In this document: in pieces, positions 10,996 to 23,616 of the stretch
Layout: every line of letters starts with the position of its first letter
Numbering within the stretch: position 1 is the first letter of the stretch
NCBI RefSeq assembly: GCF_037975245.1
Contig: NC_092568.1
Coordinates: 5,736,001-5,800,000 of the forward strand
Length of the DNA stretch: 64,000 nucleotides
Origin: Apostichopus japonicus
Lineage: Eukaryota; Echinodermata; Holothuroidea; Aspidochirotida; Stichopodidae
Direction: 5' to 3'
Made by a program: the position numbers and the translations under genes
Notes under the pieces: generated by a model
Databases searched by the model: none
The model's input: the letters and a program-made list of their open reading frames with translations, nothing else
Told to the model about the DNA's origin: nothing

Positions 10996-12039
10996 CTTTA
11001 AATAACCTGAACCTCCACCAAAAACATTATGGATCTTGTACTCATTATAGGGAAGACACATGAGATCTCGTGGAGCTTCCTATCTTGAGATATTTTGCTT
11101 ACAAGGTGTTCAGGGTTTGACCTTTGACCTACACCAAATTGTGTACAAACTTTACACTACAGACGGCTATCCTATCATGTATATATGAGCTCCTCTGATG
11201 TTCAGATCCTGAAGATACAGCTTTCTTAGAATTTTCACATTTTGCCCTCCGCTGACCCCAAATGACATTTGACCTCCACCCAAAACAATAGGCCTTTTGA
11301 ACTTATTATGGGGAGTCACATGCCAAAAATAAGAACTGCAGGGGTTATAGATCTTGACATATCGTGTTTACTATCTAAGCTTCATATGAACACACCCACA
11401 CATCAAACACACATACAGAAACACACACGCGCGCGCAAACGCACACTTGACTACATAGGTTACTTGCCTGCCTATGGCAATAAAAACCAAAAAAGAGGGG
11501 GGAAAAGATACGCTAGTAGAACCGTTGTGTGATAATCATGAATTACATTTTCAACTTTCTGTACATAACAATCTAGACGGCGTCCCGTAGATATAGTTTG
11601 TACAGCTGTACAATGCCGACACACTGGTCGCTAAGTATTCGTACATGTTTTCCTTGCGCTGGTTGAGTCAACAATGTGCAGGTAACATCCGTAGCGTGAT
11701 ATATTTCAAGTACATGTCTGTCAATATTTCTTTCAAAAATGCATATTTAAAATGATTTATTAGATCCCACTTCGATAAAAAGCTCATATTCCGCGGTGCA
11801 TGAGAGCGAACATTTATTACACTAATATGGGACAGGTCTAGTTGTGACTGTATCTTACAATACCGAAGGGGAGAGTGTGTGGGGGGGGGGGGACACGCTG
11901 ACATATTATTAACCATTTGAATTTCCAAGCACAATGCAACATGAGTTAACATGATTTGATTTTTAATCTCCATTTTACTACAACATTAGTTTTGTAGAGA
12001 CAACTCGATTGAACCAATCAATGAAACGACTGTAATGAT
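10996..12039. other. Intergenic
   Basis: No gene is recognised. It contains a CA/GC-rich simple tract near 11390-11450 and a poly-G run near 11880. Confidence 0.5.
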
Positions 12040-12044
12040 TCTAT

Positions 12045-12765
12045 TTAATGAACAATATTTATATATTACTGAGGGTATTCAATATCATGTATTTATATAT
12101 TACTGAGGGTATTCAATATCATGTATTTATATATTACTGACGGCATTCAATATCATGTATTTATATATTACTGAGGGCATTCAATATCATGTATTTATAT
12201 ATTACTGAGGGCATTCAATATCATGTATTTATATATTACTGAGGGCATTCAATATCATGTATTTATATATTACTGAGGGCATTCAATATCATGTATTTAT
12301 ATATTACTGAGGGCATTCAATATCATGTATTTATATATTACTGTGGCATTCAATGACATGTATTTATATATTACTGAGGGCATTCAATATCATGTATTTA
12401 TATATTACTGAGGGCATTCAATATCATGTATTTATATATTACTGAGGGCATTCAATATCATGTATTTATATATTACTGAGGGCATTCAATATCATGTATT
12501 TATATATTACTGAGGGCATTCAATATCATGTATTTATATATTACTGAGGGCATTCAATATCATGCATTTATATATTTACTGAGGGCATTCAATATCATGT
12601 ATTTATACATTTACTGAGGGCATTCAATATCATGTATTTATATATTACTGAGGGCATTTAATATCATGTATTTATACATTTACTGAGGGCATTCAATATC
12701 ATGTATTTATATATTACTGAGGGCATTCAATATCATGTATTTATACATTTACTGTGGCCATGGTT
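12045..12765. repeat. 34-bp minisatellite, about 21 copies
   Basis: The unit is GAGGGCATTCAATATCATGT followed by ATTTATATATTACT. Early copies carry GAGGGTATTC, and late copies are 35 bp with TTTACT or TACATT variants. The array lies less than 250 bp downstream of the last sulfotransferase exon found. Confidence 0.93.
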
Positions 12766-12982
12766 TTTACACTGGTACAGGGATATATTGAAGTTTGGAA
12801 TAAATCGAAATCAATCAGTCAATACCATAAAGAGCACATACCTATTTCCGTACAGCTTGATATTTAAGGTCCAGAGTCTTTTCAGGGGGTCGAGTTATAT
12901 ATTATCCCCGCTTCCCTATCCCTGACTACATTTCTTTCGTAGAATATAGCTTTCACTCTATAGCATAAAGTTAAAATATTAC

Positions 12983-15552
12983 CTGTAATCACAGAGCTTC
13001 TTCTGTCACTGAATTTGTTAACACTATTTTGTATTGGGCCAGTCATGAACTTCGCTTCATATACGCTAAGAGGAGCTTTAGCTGCAAAGAAAACAACAAC
13101 ACAGAGATAAATATTGATGGGGCGTACGCTCTGGTCATACAGTGTAACTTCCTGTGACGTAACCACAAAGGTGAAGAGGGAGAGGGGGGGGGGTCGTTAA
13201 GTTTGAATACGCCCACTCTTTCGGCAAAATGCGTTTCCAACCATTCGTTCATGCGCAATTCGCAACACTAAACAATATCACTAATTAGAGAGCTAGTTGG
13301 CTTTGCGATTCATTGCCATACAAAAAAAATCCAGAGAAATTGAGTAAAACTTGTCCAAGAATTAAGTGAGAAAAGATCAGAGATTTCCAGCTCTTATTTG
13401 TAGCACTCCCTTGTGGGCATCAATCATTTCATTAACTGGTAAGGATTTTACAGTATAGAATTTTTATTCCAAAATGTTTCAATACGGTATCCAGAAAGAA
13501 CAGTATTCCGATGTGAATTAAAGAAACATAGATGTATGAATAAAGGGACATATCTTTACCAATTTTGAGCTAGCATATTAGCTCTGCCAAATTGCAACCA
13601 TCGCTTTAATAATTGTTGTTAAGGAATGAGAGGTATAAATTATTTGCACAACTTACAGCCAAAGCAAAAGTCATCTAGTATAAATCACAGAGAAAATAGC
13701 CAAAGGCAATTTTGAAGTGTAGAGGGCAAAAGCTGAGGGATAGAGCTTGGTGTGTTAAATTAAGCAAGACCATTGATTCTTTGAAGCAGATTTCATTTCC
13801 TAGATGACTGTATGTTTTGTTGAAGACCTATAGTGCCCCTTCACAAAACATATTCGATTGAATCAGAGAAAGAATTTATGAGTGGTAACCCATGACCTTC
13901 TGAAATCAAGCTGGTAAACATATATAACGCATAAACGTATGTAGTATTTGAATATTCTAGTGAGCTCAGTACACTGTGGCTGGCACTGTACAAGTGTGTT
14001 GACATCATAATGCCTTGAAATTCGGAATATTTAATTAACTAAAGGTCAGTGGATCTTGCCGTCAGCCGGTAGGGAATGAAAAACTGTTACCAAAAAAAAG
14101 TACACAATACACAAGTACTGATGAGCAATTAATATCGGGCTGCTCTAATTAGCCTGTACTACGGTGACCAATGTGTGTTATAATTCAGGAAATATCAATA
14201 AGAAATGATTTCAGCCAATAGTTTTATTATAATCAAGTGGTTGAAATTGTGAAATCCTATAGGTCTGATCGTCATTATCTCAACTATCTTGCTGACGGTG
14301 AACTTGAGTCTTTATCAGTTGATTATCTCGTAAATTATTCCTAGTTTCTTTTTAAGTTGCAATGTTTTTGGTTCCCCTGGGCATCCCTGCAGTTTTAGCA
14401 ATAAATATATACGCCTTGAGTGTTGAGGGACAGCGGTGGGTTGGCCTACCGGTTCACCTTCGCGGAATCGGTCCGGCGCGGCGCTGCATGGATCCATTTC
14501 ATCCGAAGTTTCAAAGGCGCCGCTTGTTTCATAGCCCAAGGGTCACCGGTTGGATAAGAGAACAACGCATCGCTCTGTCCGCACTTGCAGGGGATTTACC
14601 TCGATTTGACAAGAGTCGAATTTACTAACAGAAACCTCGGCACTGTTCTACCAGGGAGTTGTTCCATAACAACTCCCTGGTTCTACCGGTTCTACCTGAG
14701 CAAACATCTTGTTATTTAGCACGTTCACGTCCCCTTAAAAAAAAAGCTAAACTTTTAACTTTCCTTTATTACGTATTGAAATGCTAAGTTTATCGAAGGC
14801 GCTTAAGTGCATGTATTTGCAAGGGAACAATCTCATACCGGATGTTGTTATCCCTAGACAGGAATCTATTTAACTTTGGTTTCTGTTCAGTTTTCATTGA
14901 TTGATACAACATAGGTATTCTACTATAAGTGAACTTGTCATGAAAGGAAAAGACCAACAGTACAATACGTTACAACAAGCCAACCGAAAGGGGGATGCAT
15001 GCTTCCAACTAAATATTTCTATGAATCTTCCAATGACTGCTTTTAATGATTCAAATAAATGCTTCCAACTCATCTCCCAATAAATGCCTCTAATAAATGC
15101 TTTCAATGCAAGCACTTTCAACTATCAACTATAACTTTCAACTATAATGCCTCAAACGAATGCTTTCAATGAATATTTCAAGGGAAAGTTTTTCAATGGA
15201 TGCTTCCAAAGGGTCGACAGTACTCAAGTTCATTAATGCATCAGATATCTTACGGTAGCTTTTACGGGTCCACCAGTGGGGTTCTTTAGCTCGACATACA
15301 ACATCCGGGTGTTGGACAATTTTACTCCAGATGTCAGTGGTACCACTCTTTGGCGTTCCTAAGAGGAAGAAGTATGGCAAACAGTGCAGCTTTCCATCGG
15401 ATGCTTTTTTGTAACAAGGGTTTTTATAGTTTGCAAGAAACGAGGACGGATAGTCATTCATAATCTGAAAAGAAGTAGAAAAGTAGACGAGAGAATCAAA
15501 GGAAATAAATGAATTTTTAACGACAAAAGCAACCTTCCATGGTTCTTGTGTA

Positions 15553-15616
<64 letters not shown>

Positions 15617-15627
15617 ATATATATATA

Positions 15628-15666
<39 letters not shown>

Positions 15667-17127
15667 TCCATCACACGACCAGTTTCCATTTAGGATTCGG
15701 TACAGCTGCTTCGTATCTTCTTATTTTTAATTAATTAAACTTGATAGTCTCCGTTGACAAATCATGTAACACCTGGTACACGGAATAATGCAGGAGTAAA
15801 AAACACATGTCAGTAAAGTCGTATATATTAATCATGTGCTTTGAAATCAAACCGACGTATAGTAATATCGATTAACATTGTTTTCATTCTACGTGCAGCA
15901 TATGGCTATAGGAGAATGAAAAATAAGGTAAACAAATATATATAGACCAAAATAATTTGCAATTATTTGGTCGAAACTGTCTGAGCACCTTGATTAGAAA
16001 TGCTACTGGAGAACGGGAATGAGTGGAGGATGTATCAGGGACACGAAATCTTGTACTTGATCAAAAAATAAATTCCTGGTCACCTTCCCGCATGCACGCA
16101 GCCAGCTATAAGAGTATCATTGATCACTACCAAAGTTGCTATAAACGGAGAATTGATTTTTTCAGTTTTTCTTTGCAAGTGAAGATACAAGATTTGATAA
16201 ATGAATAAACGCCGGAGGGAGGTTTCTGCAGGAAGCGAAACTTTGATTGGGATGGTTTCTTCATTCGTCTGTGCTCAACTGAACGAGACAAATCCAATCA
16301 GCCATAAGATAATTCGTTTTCCAATTATTATTAACATCATGACGGGCTCGTTTAATATTTAAATTTAGTAACTACTTTGCTTAGGTAACCTCAAATGAGT
16401 AACAAATACTATATCCTTCATTTTAATACAAAGATAACAATAATATTACCAAAACATTATCAACACTCGAATTAAGCATGAATAAACAACGGAATGTGAG
16501 TCTGACAGACAGACAGACACGCACGCAGCTTCGGTTCAAGCCTCTCAACTCGTAAGATTAAATGTAGTTCATGGGGCGCCAATAATTGACTCCGGTATCC
16601 ATGCAGCTGTTTCGCTGTAAGCTGCTGCTGGCATGCATCTAGGCCTACGTTACATTCTTTCTGTATACATGCTTTCTGCGTTGCCTTACCTGTGGTCTGA
16701 TCCTCTTCAACCCTTCTAGCAGACCAATCGCTGGCTTTTGATGATCCAGATCTGTAGACTCATTTGCATGAGTCTGCAGACTAGTCTGCAGGTCAATTTG
16801 TTGTGACTCGCCGCCGGTGATTCCCGAGGGTTTCTTCCATCCTATATCTTCACTTACATTACTGTAGCTAGTCTTCCATAAGCCGTTTGATTGATCGACA
16901 TCAAAAACAAACTCCGAGGTCTGATTTCTACTTGTCGTCGTCGCAGTGACCTGTCCTTCTGATCTCATATTTGCTCCATTCGACGGTGATAATCCAACTA
17001 ACTGCCTTACAATATAACTGTTGAAAACTTGATCACGTCGTATCTCTTTTAAACGGAATAAACTGGTAGAATGTAGAATTGTGGCAACTGCTACACAGAG
17101 AAACAGAAGCGCCGCAACAAAAAGCCG
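12983..17127 (-). CDS. CHST15: Golgi carbohydrate sulfotransferase, CHST15/GalNAc4S-6ST-like (partial, three exons)
   Basis: Exon A (17127-16690, 146 codons, phase 0 to 0) follows a TTTATAG acceptor and ends CACAG|GTAAGG. It encodes a signal anchor ([17 protein letters not shown]) and a Ser/Thr/Gln-rich stem with NQT, NVS and NES sequons. Exon B (15464-15254, 211 nt) has a TTTTCAG acceptor and a C|GTAAGA donor. It encodes the PAPS-binding loop [11 protein letters not shown] after NYKNPC and LPYFF, then KEPHWWTRK; this order is characteristic of GalNAc4S-6ST. Exon C (13081-12983, 99 nt) has a TTTGCAG acceptor and an ACAG|GTAATA donor. It fits exon B in phase and reads [20 protein letters not shown] to SSVIT, matching the segment before the family's GEAS motif. 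By family knowledge the enzyme transfers sulfate from PAPS to chondroitin GalNAc in the Golgi lumen. The initiator exon and the 3'-phosphate-binding half were not found; they may lie beyond the window or in exons I missed. Exact substrate is unknown. Confidence 0.78.
13565..13735. repeat. Diverged direct repeat in sulfotransferase intron (copy 1)
   Basis: CTTTAATAATTGTT, ATTTGCACAACTTAC, GTCATCTA and TATAAATCA.AGAGAAAAT recur in order at 17265-17400. Both copies lie just upstream of an exon of the minus-strand gene. Confidence 0.7.
14360..14640. other. GC/CpG-rich patch in the sulfotransferase intron
   Basis: This is a conspicuous GC-rich island (CGCGGAATCGG, CCGGCGCGGCGC, GGCGCCGC) in AT-rich DNA. 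Open frames of 88 codons (plus) and 74 codons (minus) cross it without family resemblance. It could be a regulatory island, a transferred fragment or an unrecognised exon. Confidence 0.4.
14650..14681. repeat. Perfect 14-bp hairpin, 4-nt loop
   Basis: ACCAGGGAGTTGTT at 14650-14663 pairs with AACAACTCCCTGGT at 14668-14681 around CCAT. Confidence 0.9.
15000..15205. repeat. Degenerate short tandem repeat
   Basis: Loose repeats of AATGCTTTCAA / AATGCTTCCAA continue the open frame past the exon B donor, so the extended minus frame below 15254 is not evidence of coding. Confidence 0.6.
15556..15660. repeat. (TA)n microsatellite
   Basis: About 50 TA units with two CTATATATATATC interruptions, upstream of exon B in the sulfotransferase intron. 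Confidence 0.95.
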
Positions 17128-17224
17128 CTATAAAGAAAGGGGGACAAAACAGAAGGTAAATCAATTGGCTTTGTGATTCCTTGAAATACAATTTGCTACA
17201 AATTCCAAATAACTATATCTGACT

Positions 17225-17400
17225 AATTTAGATCTAGCAAATCAGCACTGCCACCATACAACCATCCCTTTAATAATTGTTATTGATAAATGAAATGTGT
17301 ACATGATATATTGTTCATACAGAATGAAATATTTGCACAACTTACTGCCACAGCAATAGTCATCTATAGTATAAATCATAGAGAAAATGGCAGTTTTGAC
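17225..17400. repeat. Diverged direct repeat (copy 2)
   Basis: Counterpart of 13565-13735. It sits just upstream of exon A. Confidence 0.7.
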
Positions 17401-17848
17401 AGCATTTGAGGTAACCTGTTGATCCCTTGAAGCTCGGGGGTAAAAACTGATACGGGCCGCAGATATGAGTTATAACGATGCTGTAGTGTCACATGCATAC
17501 ATGCGTCGCATATATTCCTTCTGTCTCCGACAAGGAATCAAAACGGAATCCGAGAATGACCCTCTTTAGCGAACGTTTATCTTTCCCTGTCGCATACTCC
17601 TTGCAGGCCCCTAGCCATGTCCCCATGCAGACTAATGCCCACCTCCCATTTGCCCAACTTATCTATATTGTTGGGTTCCCTAATATTATATTTGCAATGA
17701 TGATAGGTACAGTACCGTGCTGGTGGTGCTGGTACATAGCCAGGCTATGATTCATAACCACCCGATACACACAGAGAACCACCCGATACCACCCGAACCA
17801 CCCAATACACACAGAGAACACAGTAACTATAGACTATAAATCTTAACG

Positions 17849-17996
17849 TTTTGTACCACAGCAAAAACTGTAACCCCAAAAATTCGAGTTTGATGCATTT
17901 TGGGGGGGATTACACATATTCTCAGTTCTTACTGTAATCCTAATAGCGCATGCTACAATTTTATCAGCACGATCCAGTTTTTACTGTGGTACAAAA
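17849..17996. mobile_element. Short MITE with 22-bp inverted ends
   Basis: TTTTGTACCACAGCAAAAAC at the left and GTTTTTACTGTGGTACAAAA at the right are inverted with one mismatch and enclose about 100 bp. No target duplication is clear. Just upstream (about 17756-17820) lies a small ACCACCCGATA repeat. Confidence 0.7.
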
Positions 17997-18009
17997 TTTT
18001 CAGTAATTA

Positions 18010-19540
18010 CTGTAGTGTAAATCGGCTGCCATAACCCATAATACACATAACAAAATGATGAAAACAAACCCATTTGGATTTGCTTCAAAGCAGATTACAT
18101 GACACAACATATGTTGTTCCTCTTTAAATTGTTCTGGTGTAGTCAGACCTTCGGACTTTTTTATGGGTGCTCCTCGGACAACCAGTGCTTTACTTTTTGG
18201 TTGTCCTAACAGCAATTGGTTGTCCGAAAACAAAGTAGCCAAATAACAAAGAATGACAAATATCAATATGTACACTGTATAATAGGACGTATGTGTATAG
18301 GTATCGTGAACAAAACACAAGCTTTTGGTCATATAAAGCTTCCCTTCAGTTGAATGATAGGCCTACCCCTGTACAACTGTTTTTCTTGTTTCAGGTTCCC
18401 AAAAGGGAGAGAGGAAAACCGATTTATCATCTTACCTATTTGGGGGTATTAAGTAATATAATACAATCTTTACTTTAATATAAACAACTATATATATAGT
18501 CTTCTGCCGGACGACCATTGCAGCAAAGCTGATTTTGGTTGTCCGAACAGAAATTCGGTCTTCTCGCATGATCGCACTAACGTTAAAAATTCGCGCTGCG
18601 ATACCTTACGAATCGCATAGATGCCACATTGTAACCGATCAATAATTATCCTATTCTTTAGCTTCACATATGAACTTTTGTAGGTTATTTGGTGATACCA
18701 ATCTCAAATATTAATTTAACACGGCAACATAGATATTCTGGTAAATAATTTCATGATGGCGAATACACAGCTGATTATGTTTTGATATTGTTTTCAATTC
18801 AAGGTTTTGAATTTGGCATACTGTACAACCTTAGCATAAACGGTATATATGATCGTCAAATAACCACCACCCAGGCTCCAACCCAAACATTAAAGAAGGA
18901 TAAATAACACTTATGCCGGATACAATATTAAAGGAATGGATTTTCCTGAATTACAGATATGAAGCTCTTTATACTTCGGGAATTTGTGTATATAGGGTCT
19001 AATTGTGAAAGAATTTTTCAACACATTAACAATATGGGCAAAGTGCGTGTAGAAATTTCTGTGTCTTTAGTACAATACATCTAATTCAAAATTTCCACAT
19101 ACATTCGTAAATCCTTCAATGCCGCGATTTGAGTACAAAACTCCGCCTTGGCCAAGAGATGCAACCCATGTCGTGTCCACCTTTATATGTTAACTAACTC
19201 CTCAGAAAACGATGCTACCGACGATTCCTCAAAAATCTATACAAAGTATTCACATGAGATATCTCTAAGTTTTCGACTTGGCATGACATTGATTGAATTT
19301 TAAACAAACAACTATTTAAACTATTACGACGGAAACAACCGTCCCACGTCAACGAGAATTGATTTAGTCATATTTGGAGTATAGGGACACTTGACGTGAG
19401 TTCTATTTGATACCAATCTATAAATACAAATATTTGTGGAAGGGTGAGGCTGCTGTACGGCTGCATAACATGACTACAGAACCAGCAGTTTATCGATATT
19501 ATATGAATATTACACTAGAAACCAGGAATGTATTTATATT
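18010..19540. other. Intergenic with TTGGTTGTCCGAA repeats
   Basis: TTGGTTGTCC occurs at about 18198, 18217 and 18536, with related CGGACAACCA and CGGACGACCA near 18175 and 18510. This suggests an old repeat. No gene is recognised. The frame at 18000-18332 (minus) has a hydrophobic stretch but no start or splice context. Confidence 0.4.
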
Positions 19541-20168
19541 GGTCAGGAAGAGTTACAAGAGGTGGACGGATTTTGTATACTTGGGTGCGACAATGACAAA
19601 AGAAGATGACGGAATGGGAGACATTGCCAACAGAATTGGGAAAGCCAGGGGTGCACTAATACGTATACAAAAGATTTGGGTCTCCAAAAGCATCTGTAGA
19701 AGAACAAAAATAAGCTATACAAAACACTGGTAATATACCTGTCCTACTATATGGATGCGAGACCTGGAAAATGGATAAGGGGGATGAAAAGAAAAGCGAT
19801 ATCTTTCATAACAAATGCCTCAGGAGATTGCTAGGGATAAGATGGCAAGAACGGGTCAGCACAAAGGAACTTCTAAAGAAAGCAAAAATGGGACCACTAA
19901 GCACCAAAATTAAGAAAAGAAGATGGAAATTCATTGGGCCTATATTGCGCAAAACCCAAACAACGACAGCAACATCAGCATGACTTGGACACCAGAGGGC
20001 AGGAAAAGAGAGGGCGACCAAAAACGACATGGCGCAGGACAGTGATAAAGAGAGAGGGGGCTGGTTGGCGATCCTGGAATGAGGCCAGAAACACAGCTGC
20101 CGACCGAGACGAATGGAGACGCTCTGTGGAGTCCTTATTTGCCTCTAGGCAAGAAGAAGACAGATGAG
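19541..20168 (+). pseudogene. LINE (non-LTR retrotransposon) C-terminal remnant
   Basis: Three overlapping frames together read as the region after the reverse-transcriptase palm of a LINE ORF2. They show FVYLGATMTKEDDG, IANRIGKARGALIRIQ, a frameshift near 19725-19770, CLRRLLGIRWQERVS, KRRWKFIGPILRK and, after a second shift, RGRPKTTWRRT and WNEARNTAADRDEWR. The catalytic FADD segment is absent, so this is a 5'-truncated copy. The short GATGA repeat at 20163-20176 would fit a LINE 3' tail. The clade is not resolved. Confidence 0.85.
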
Positions 20169-20179
20169 ATGAGATATGA

Positions 20180-20820
20180 ATATTGTAGATTAAGGACTGG
20201 ATGGATTAGCTTCAGGGGGGTAATGTTTTCACAGATTACGCATTCACTGGCATAAAAGTAATGCTTTGGTACAAGTTTATATACAAGTTGATCAAGTTGT
20301 TCGGTTACCGAGCACATGTACTATCTTGGGTGATTTTCTTAAAATGTCATAAGTAGCCTAAGATAGTACAAGTTCGTCTTGCAATTTCGCCCTCTCTGCA
20401 CAAATTAACTAACAGGGTACGATTATGCTTCATAAGCAAACTAAACTGGAAAATTACTACTTGAGAGAGATGTTACGTTGATGTTTACATCTATCCATGT
20501 GATTGAATCTATTCATTGGGTGTGTGTATGTGTGTGTGTGTGTGTTTCTTTTCTACCCTTTACTTGTTTTGTCATTCTCTGTAAAAAACTAATATCCGGT
20601 TTTCTAATTTGAATCGAGGTCACTGCTATAGTAGTCTACGTGTCTCTCATAATGTAACGTAATCGTTTATATTGATTATCCAATGATACTGAATATATAC
20701 GTCTCCATCAAAGTTTCGAAGAATTCGGACATATGAACCAGTTTGCATAGCAAACTATTGAAAAACAGCCTACCCACACGTTTCCTGTATCAGGAAGACA
20801 TTAATATATATTTTTTTTAT
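20180..20820. other. Intergenic
   Basis: No gene is recognised. A (TG)n tract lies at about 20519-20545. Confidence 0.5.
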
Positions 20821-21186
20821 CAGTGGCGTAGGAAGGTACTTTTGAGTGGGGGGGGGGGCTGAAGACTGATGGCCGGCCTGGGGGAGGGGTCTAAGGGGGA
20901 GGGGGTGTCCCCCTCCCCTTTGGAATTTTTTTGCATTTCCAGGTGGCCTCAGATGCAATTTCGTGCAATATAGCATACTTCAACTCTCACTCCATTTTGT
21001 AAAGAATTTTGCATTTTCACCTGGCCTTAAATGCAATTTGGTGCTCCAAATGAGATTTTTTTCTCATTTGGAAATGAAAAAGGGGTTTTCTGACTTGCGG
21101 AGCGGGGGGCGGAATGATACTTCCGCCCCCATGCTTTTCACTGGGGGGGCTGGCGTCCCCCCAGCCCCCCGGTTCCTACGCCCTTG
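20821..21186. mobile_element. hAT-type MITE, 366 bp
   Basis: Same family and orientation as 6907-7274: CAGTGGCGTAGGAAGG to TTCCTACGCCCTTG. The target duplication TTTTTTAT/CTTTTTAT (20813-20820, 21187-21194) has one mismatch. Confidence 0.88.
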
Positions 21187-21756
21187 CTTTTTATACGACT
21201 ATACATGCACAAATAACCATTATCTCATCCATACACGTATAGTGTACTGGAGATAAAATACAGCTCTCGGTATTAACTATTTTGTTCAAAATTTGCACTA
21301 AAATTACCTCCCAACCCTTGAAGTAATGAACTGAAACTTGGTGGGTTGGTCTGACTTAATCAGAAAAATGAAAAAATAAATCATTATGGCCATAATAACA
21401 ATATGGCAGAAACTTTCAAATACAAGACTACATATCTATAAAGTGCATTTAATGTATGTGCAACATTAAAGGTCAAGTATATTTGTGCCTAAGGAGTACA
21501 TCTGCAACTTGTTTGCTTACTTGCTTGCTTACTGTTTGCTTATTTGTTTAATTAGTAACGTATTATTAAAAAAAACCATAGCTTTATCTATTGACCTTTA
21601 GCGACTAGAAACATCCATGCGATATTCAGTTAACGTTTAAGTAGAGGTTCCTGTCACCCACAAAAAAAAGTATGAATTAGAAGAATAATGTTGCAGTCAC
21701 CTAAAATATTGACTTTAGGAATTGTTCAGTTGGTTCGATTGTGTTGTTTGTGATTA

Positions 21757-21757
<1 letters not shown>

Positions 21758-21800
<43 letters not shown>
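21758..21800. repeat. (TA)n microsatellite
   Basis: About 20 TA units. Confidence 0.9.
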
Positions 21801-21801
<1 letters not shown>

Positions 21802-21829
21802 CCGCAAACCACCAATGTTGTACTTGGGC

Positions 21830-22125
21830 GGAGGCTAGACCATCCTTCGAAATATGCTAGACCATCAATCAAGGTATGATAGACCATCACTTGAAATATG
21901 CTAGACCATCACCAGAAATATGCTAGACCGTCCCTCCAAATATCCTAGACCATCACCGGCAATATGCTAGACCATACCTCGAAATATACTAGGCCATCTC
22001 TCGAAATATGCTAGACCATCACTCTGGGTATGAAAGACCATCACTTGAAATATGCTAGACCATCCCTCGAAATATGCTAGACCATCTCTCGAAATATGCT
22101 AGACCATCACTTGAAATATAAATGA
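21830..22125. repeat. 22-bp minisatellite, about 13 copies
   Basis: The unit is GAAATATGCTAGACCATC plus four variable bases (for example CCTC, ACTT). Copies diverge at CTTG/CTCG positions. Confidence 0.88.
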
Positions 22126-22129
22126 ACTC

Positions 22130-23608
22130 GTCAGTATACCTCCAAAGTACACTATAAAAATATCTCCTAATCCCTCTGGTAGGCATATATACTCGTTTTC
22201 GCTATAAATCTCTCATACGACCTCTGGTACTCTATGCATATATGTTCGCTTTCCGTGCATAATAGTTTCGCTAGCTTCGTGGTTTTTGGTTACAAATACA
22301 CATGTATAAAAGACTGTCTTAGCTTCGATAATATTACAGATGCCAGAATCCCAACCTCACTAAACAAGGAAGAAACAGTACAACATTGTGATGTTTTCGA
22401 ATATTTTGCTATTCGAAGCTAAATGTGCAAATGATCTGGACGAGGGTTATTTTCATTTTTAAACCTAATGGAATGATTACTGAAGAACTTGATGATTTCA
22501 TAATCTCTTGCTAGCTAGGTGAAAGAAAATTTAGCTAGATCTTGGAATTGTTTGTGTATTGTTACAATCAGAGGCATTGCCATTACAGAAATGGGATAGA
22601 TATTTATCTTTGGATGATAATGAGAAACTTGATGGAATAGCTATTATGATATGATTTTCACAGAAGGTACAATCACAATACTTGCTGGATATATCAAGGT
22701 TTATTAAGGCAAGGCTCTTGATAGTCAAAGTAGGTTGTACCAGTTTACTGGCATTCTTAAAGATGTTTCTCCTTCATATTCATGATTAAAGAAAACTGTA
22801 GATCTGGAGGAGATAACGCACGTGTCATGATTAATGTATGAAGTAAATATGTATGTGCATGAATGCATGGGTGTTTGATAACCAGCTTGTAACTATAGGC
22901 TAACTCAACAGTGTTTGTCTTGGTAAATATGATACTTTTAAATAGATTACCTATTGTAAATCTATAATCCCTAGTGACCTTAAAAAAGTTCAAAGATTAA
23001 TTGAGGTATACAACTTCATCTACAACTTAAAGCAATGGTGCCATCTTAGATTATGCTATATTTATTGATATGATAAATTTATTTTATTCCTTACGAAAAT
23101 ATTTCTAGACAGTATGTCTCAGAAAAACTCTTTCATTTCCTTTTAGGTGTTATTTCCTGTTTTTTGTTTGTTTAAAATGACATCTAGATAAGTACATGCT
23201 TAAACAAATCGCAAACGTATAGTCATAATTGTTGACCTGATATGCTGCTTAGTTTACATGTTTTCCTTATCAACAATGTATGAATCATCATATTGAAAAT
23301 TTAATTATGTGTTTAAATCACATCTTTGTAGGTACATAATATGATTGTATGTTTATCATTACTGTTTTTTCTCATGAATATACAGTATGGCTTTTTTTAA
23401 GGTTAGCTTGAATTTTTCTACAAGATTCACCACCTGCACTAAAGTATCTCTAAAAAAGACTGTTAAGTTGTTGCACTCACTTGACACCTATATTACCAAA
23501 AATAAAAACTCAATTTAATTCAAGATACAACGTCACCATTTTGGCTAAAATATAATTGGTCTTGAAATTTAGGAGCCACAATTTCTTGGTAAAGCATTCT
23601 TTGACATA
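22130..23608. other. Intergenic
   Basis: AT-rich. No conserved frame, repeat family or RNA gene is recognised. Confidence 0.5.
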
Positions 23609-23616
23609 TTCGGGGG

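Noticed and set aside
14362-14628. 88-codon ATG frame in the GC-rich patch as a gene
   Set aside because: No family resemblance or conserved motif; kept only as a compositional oddity.
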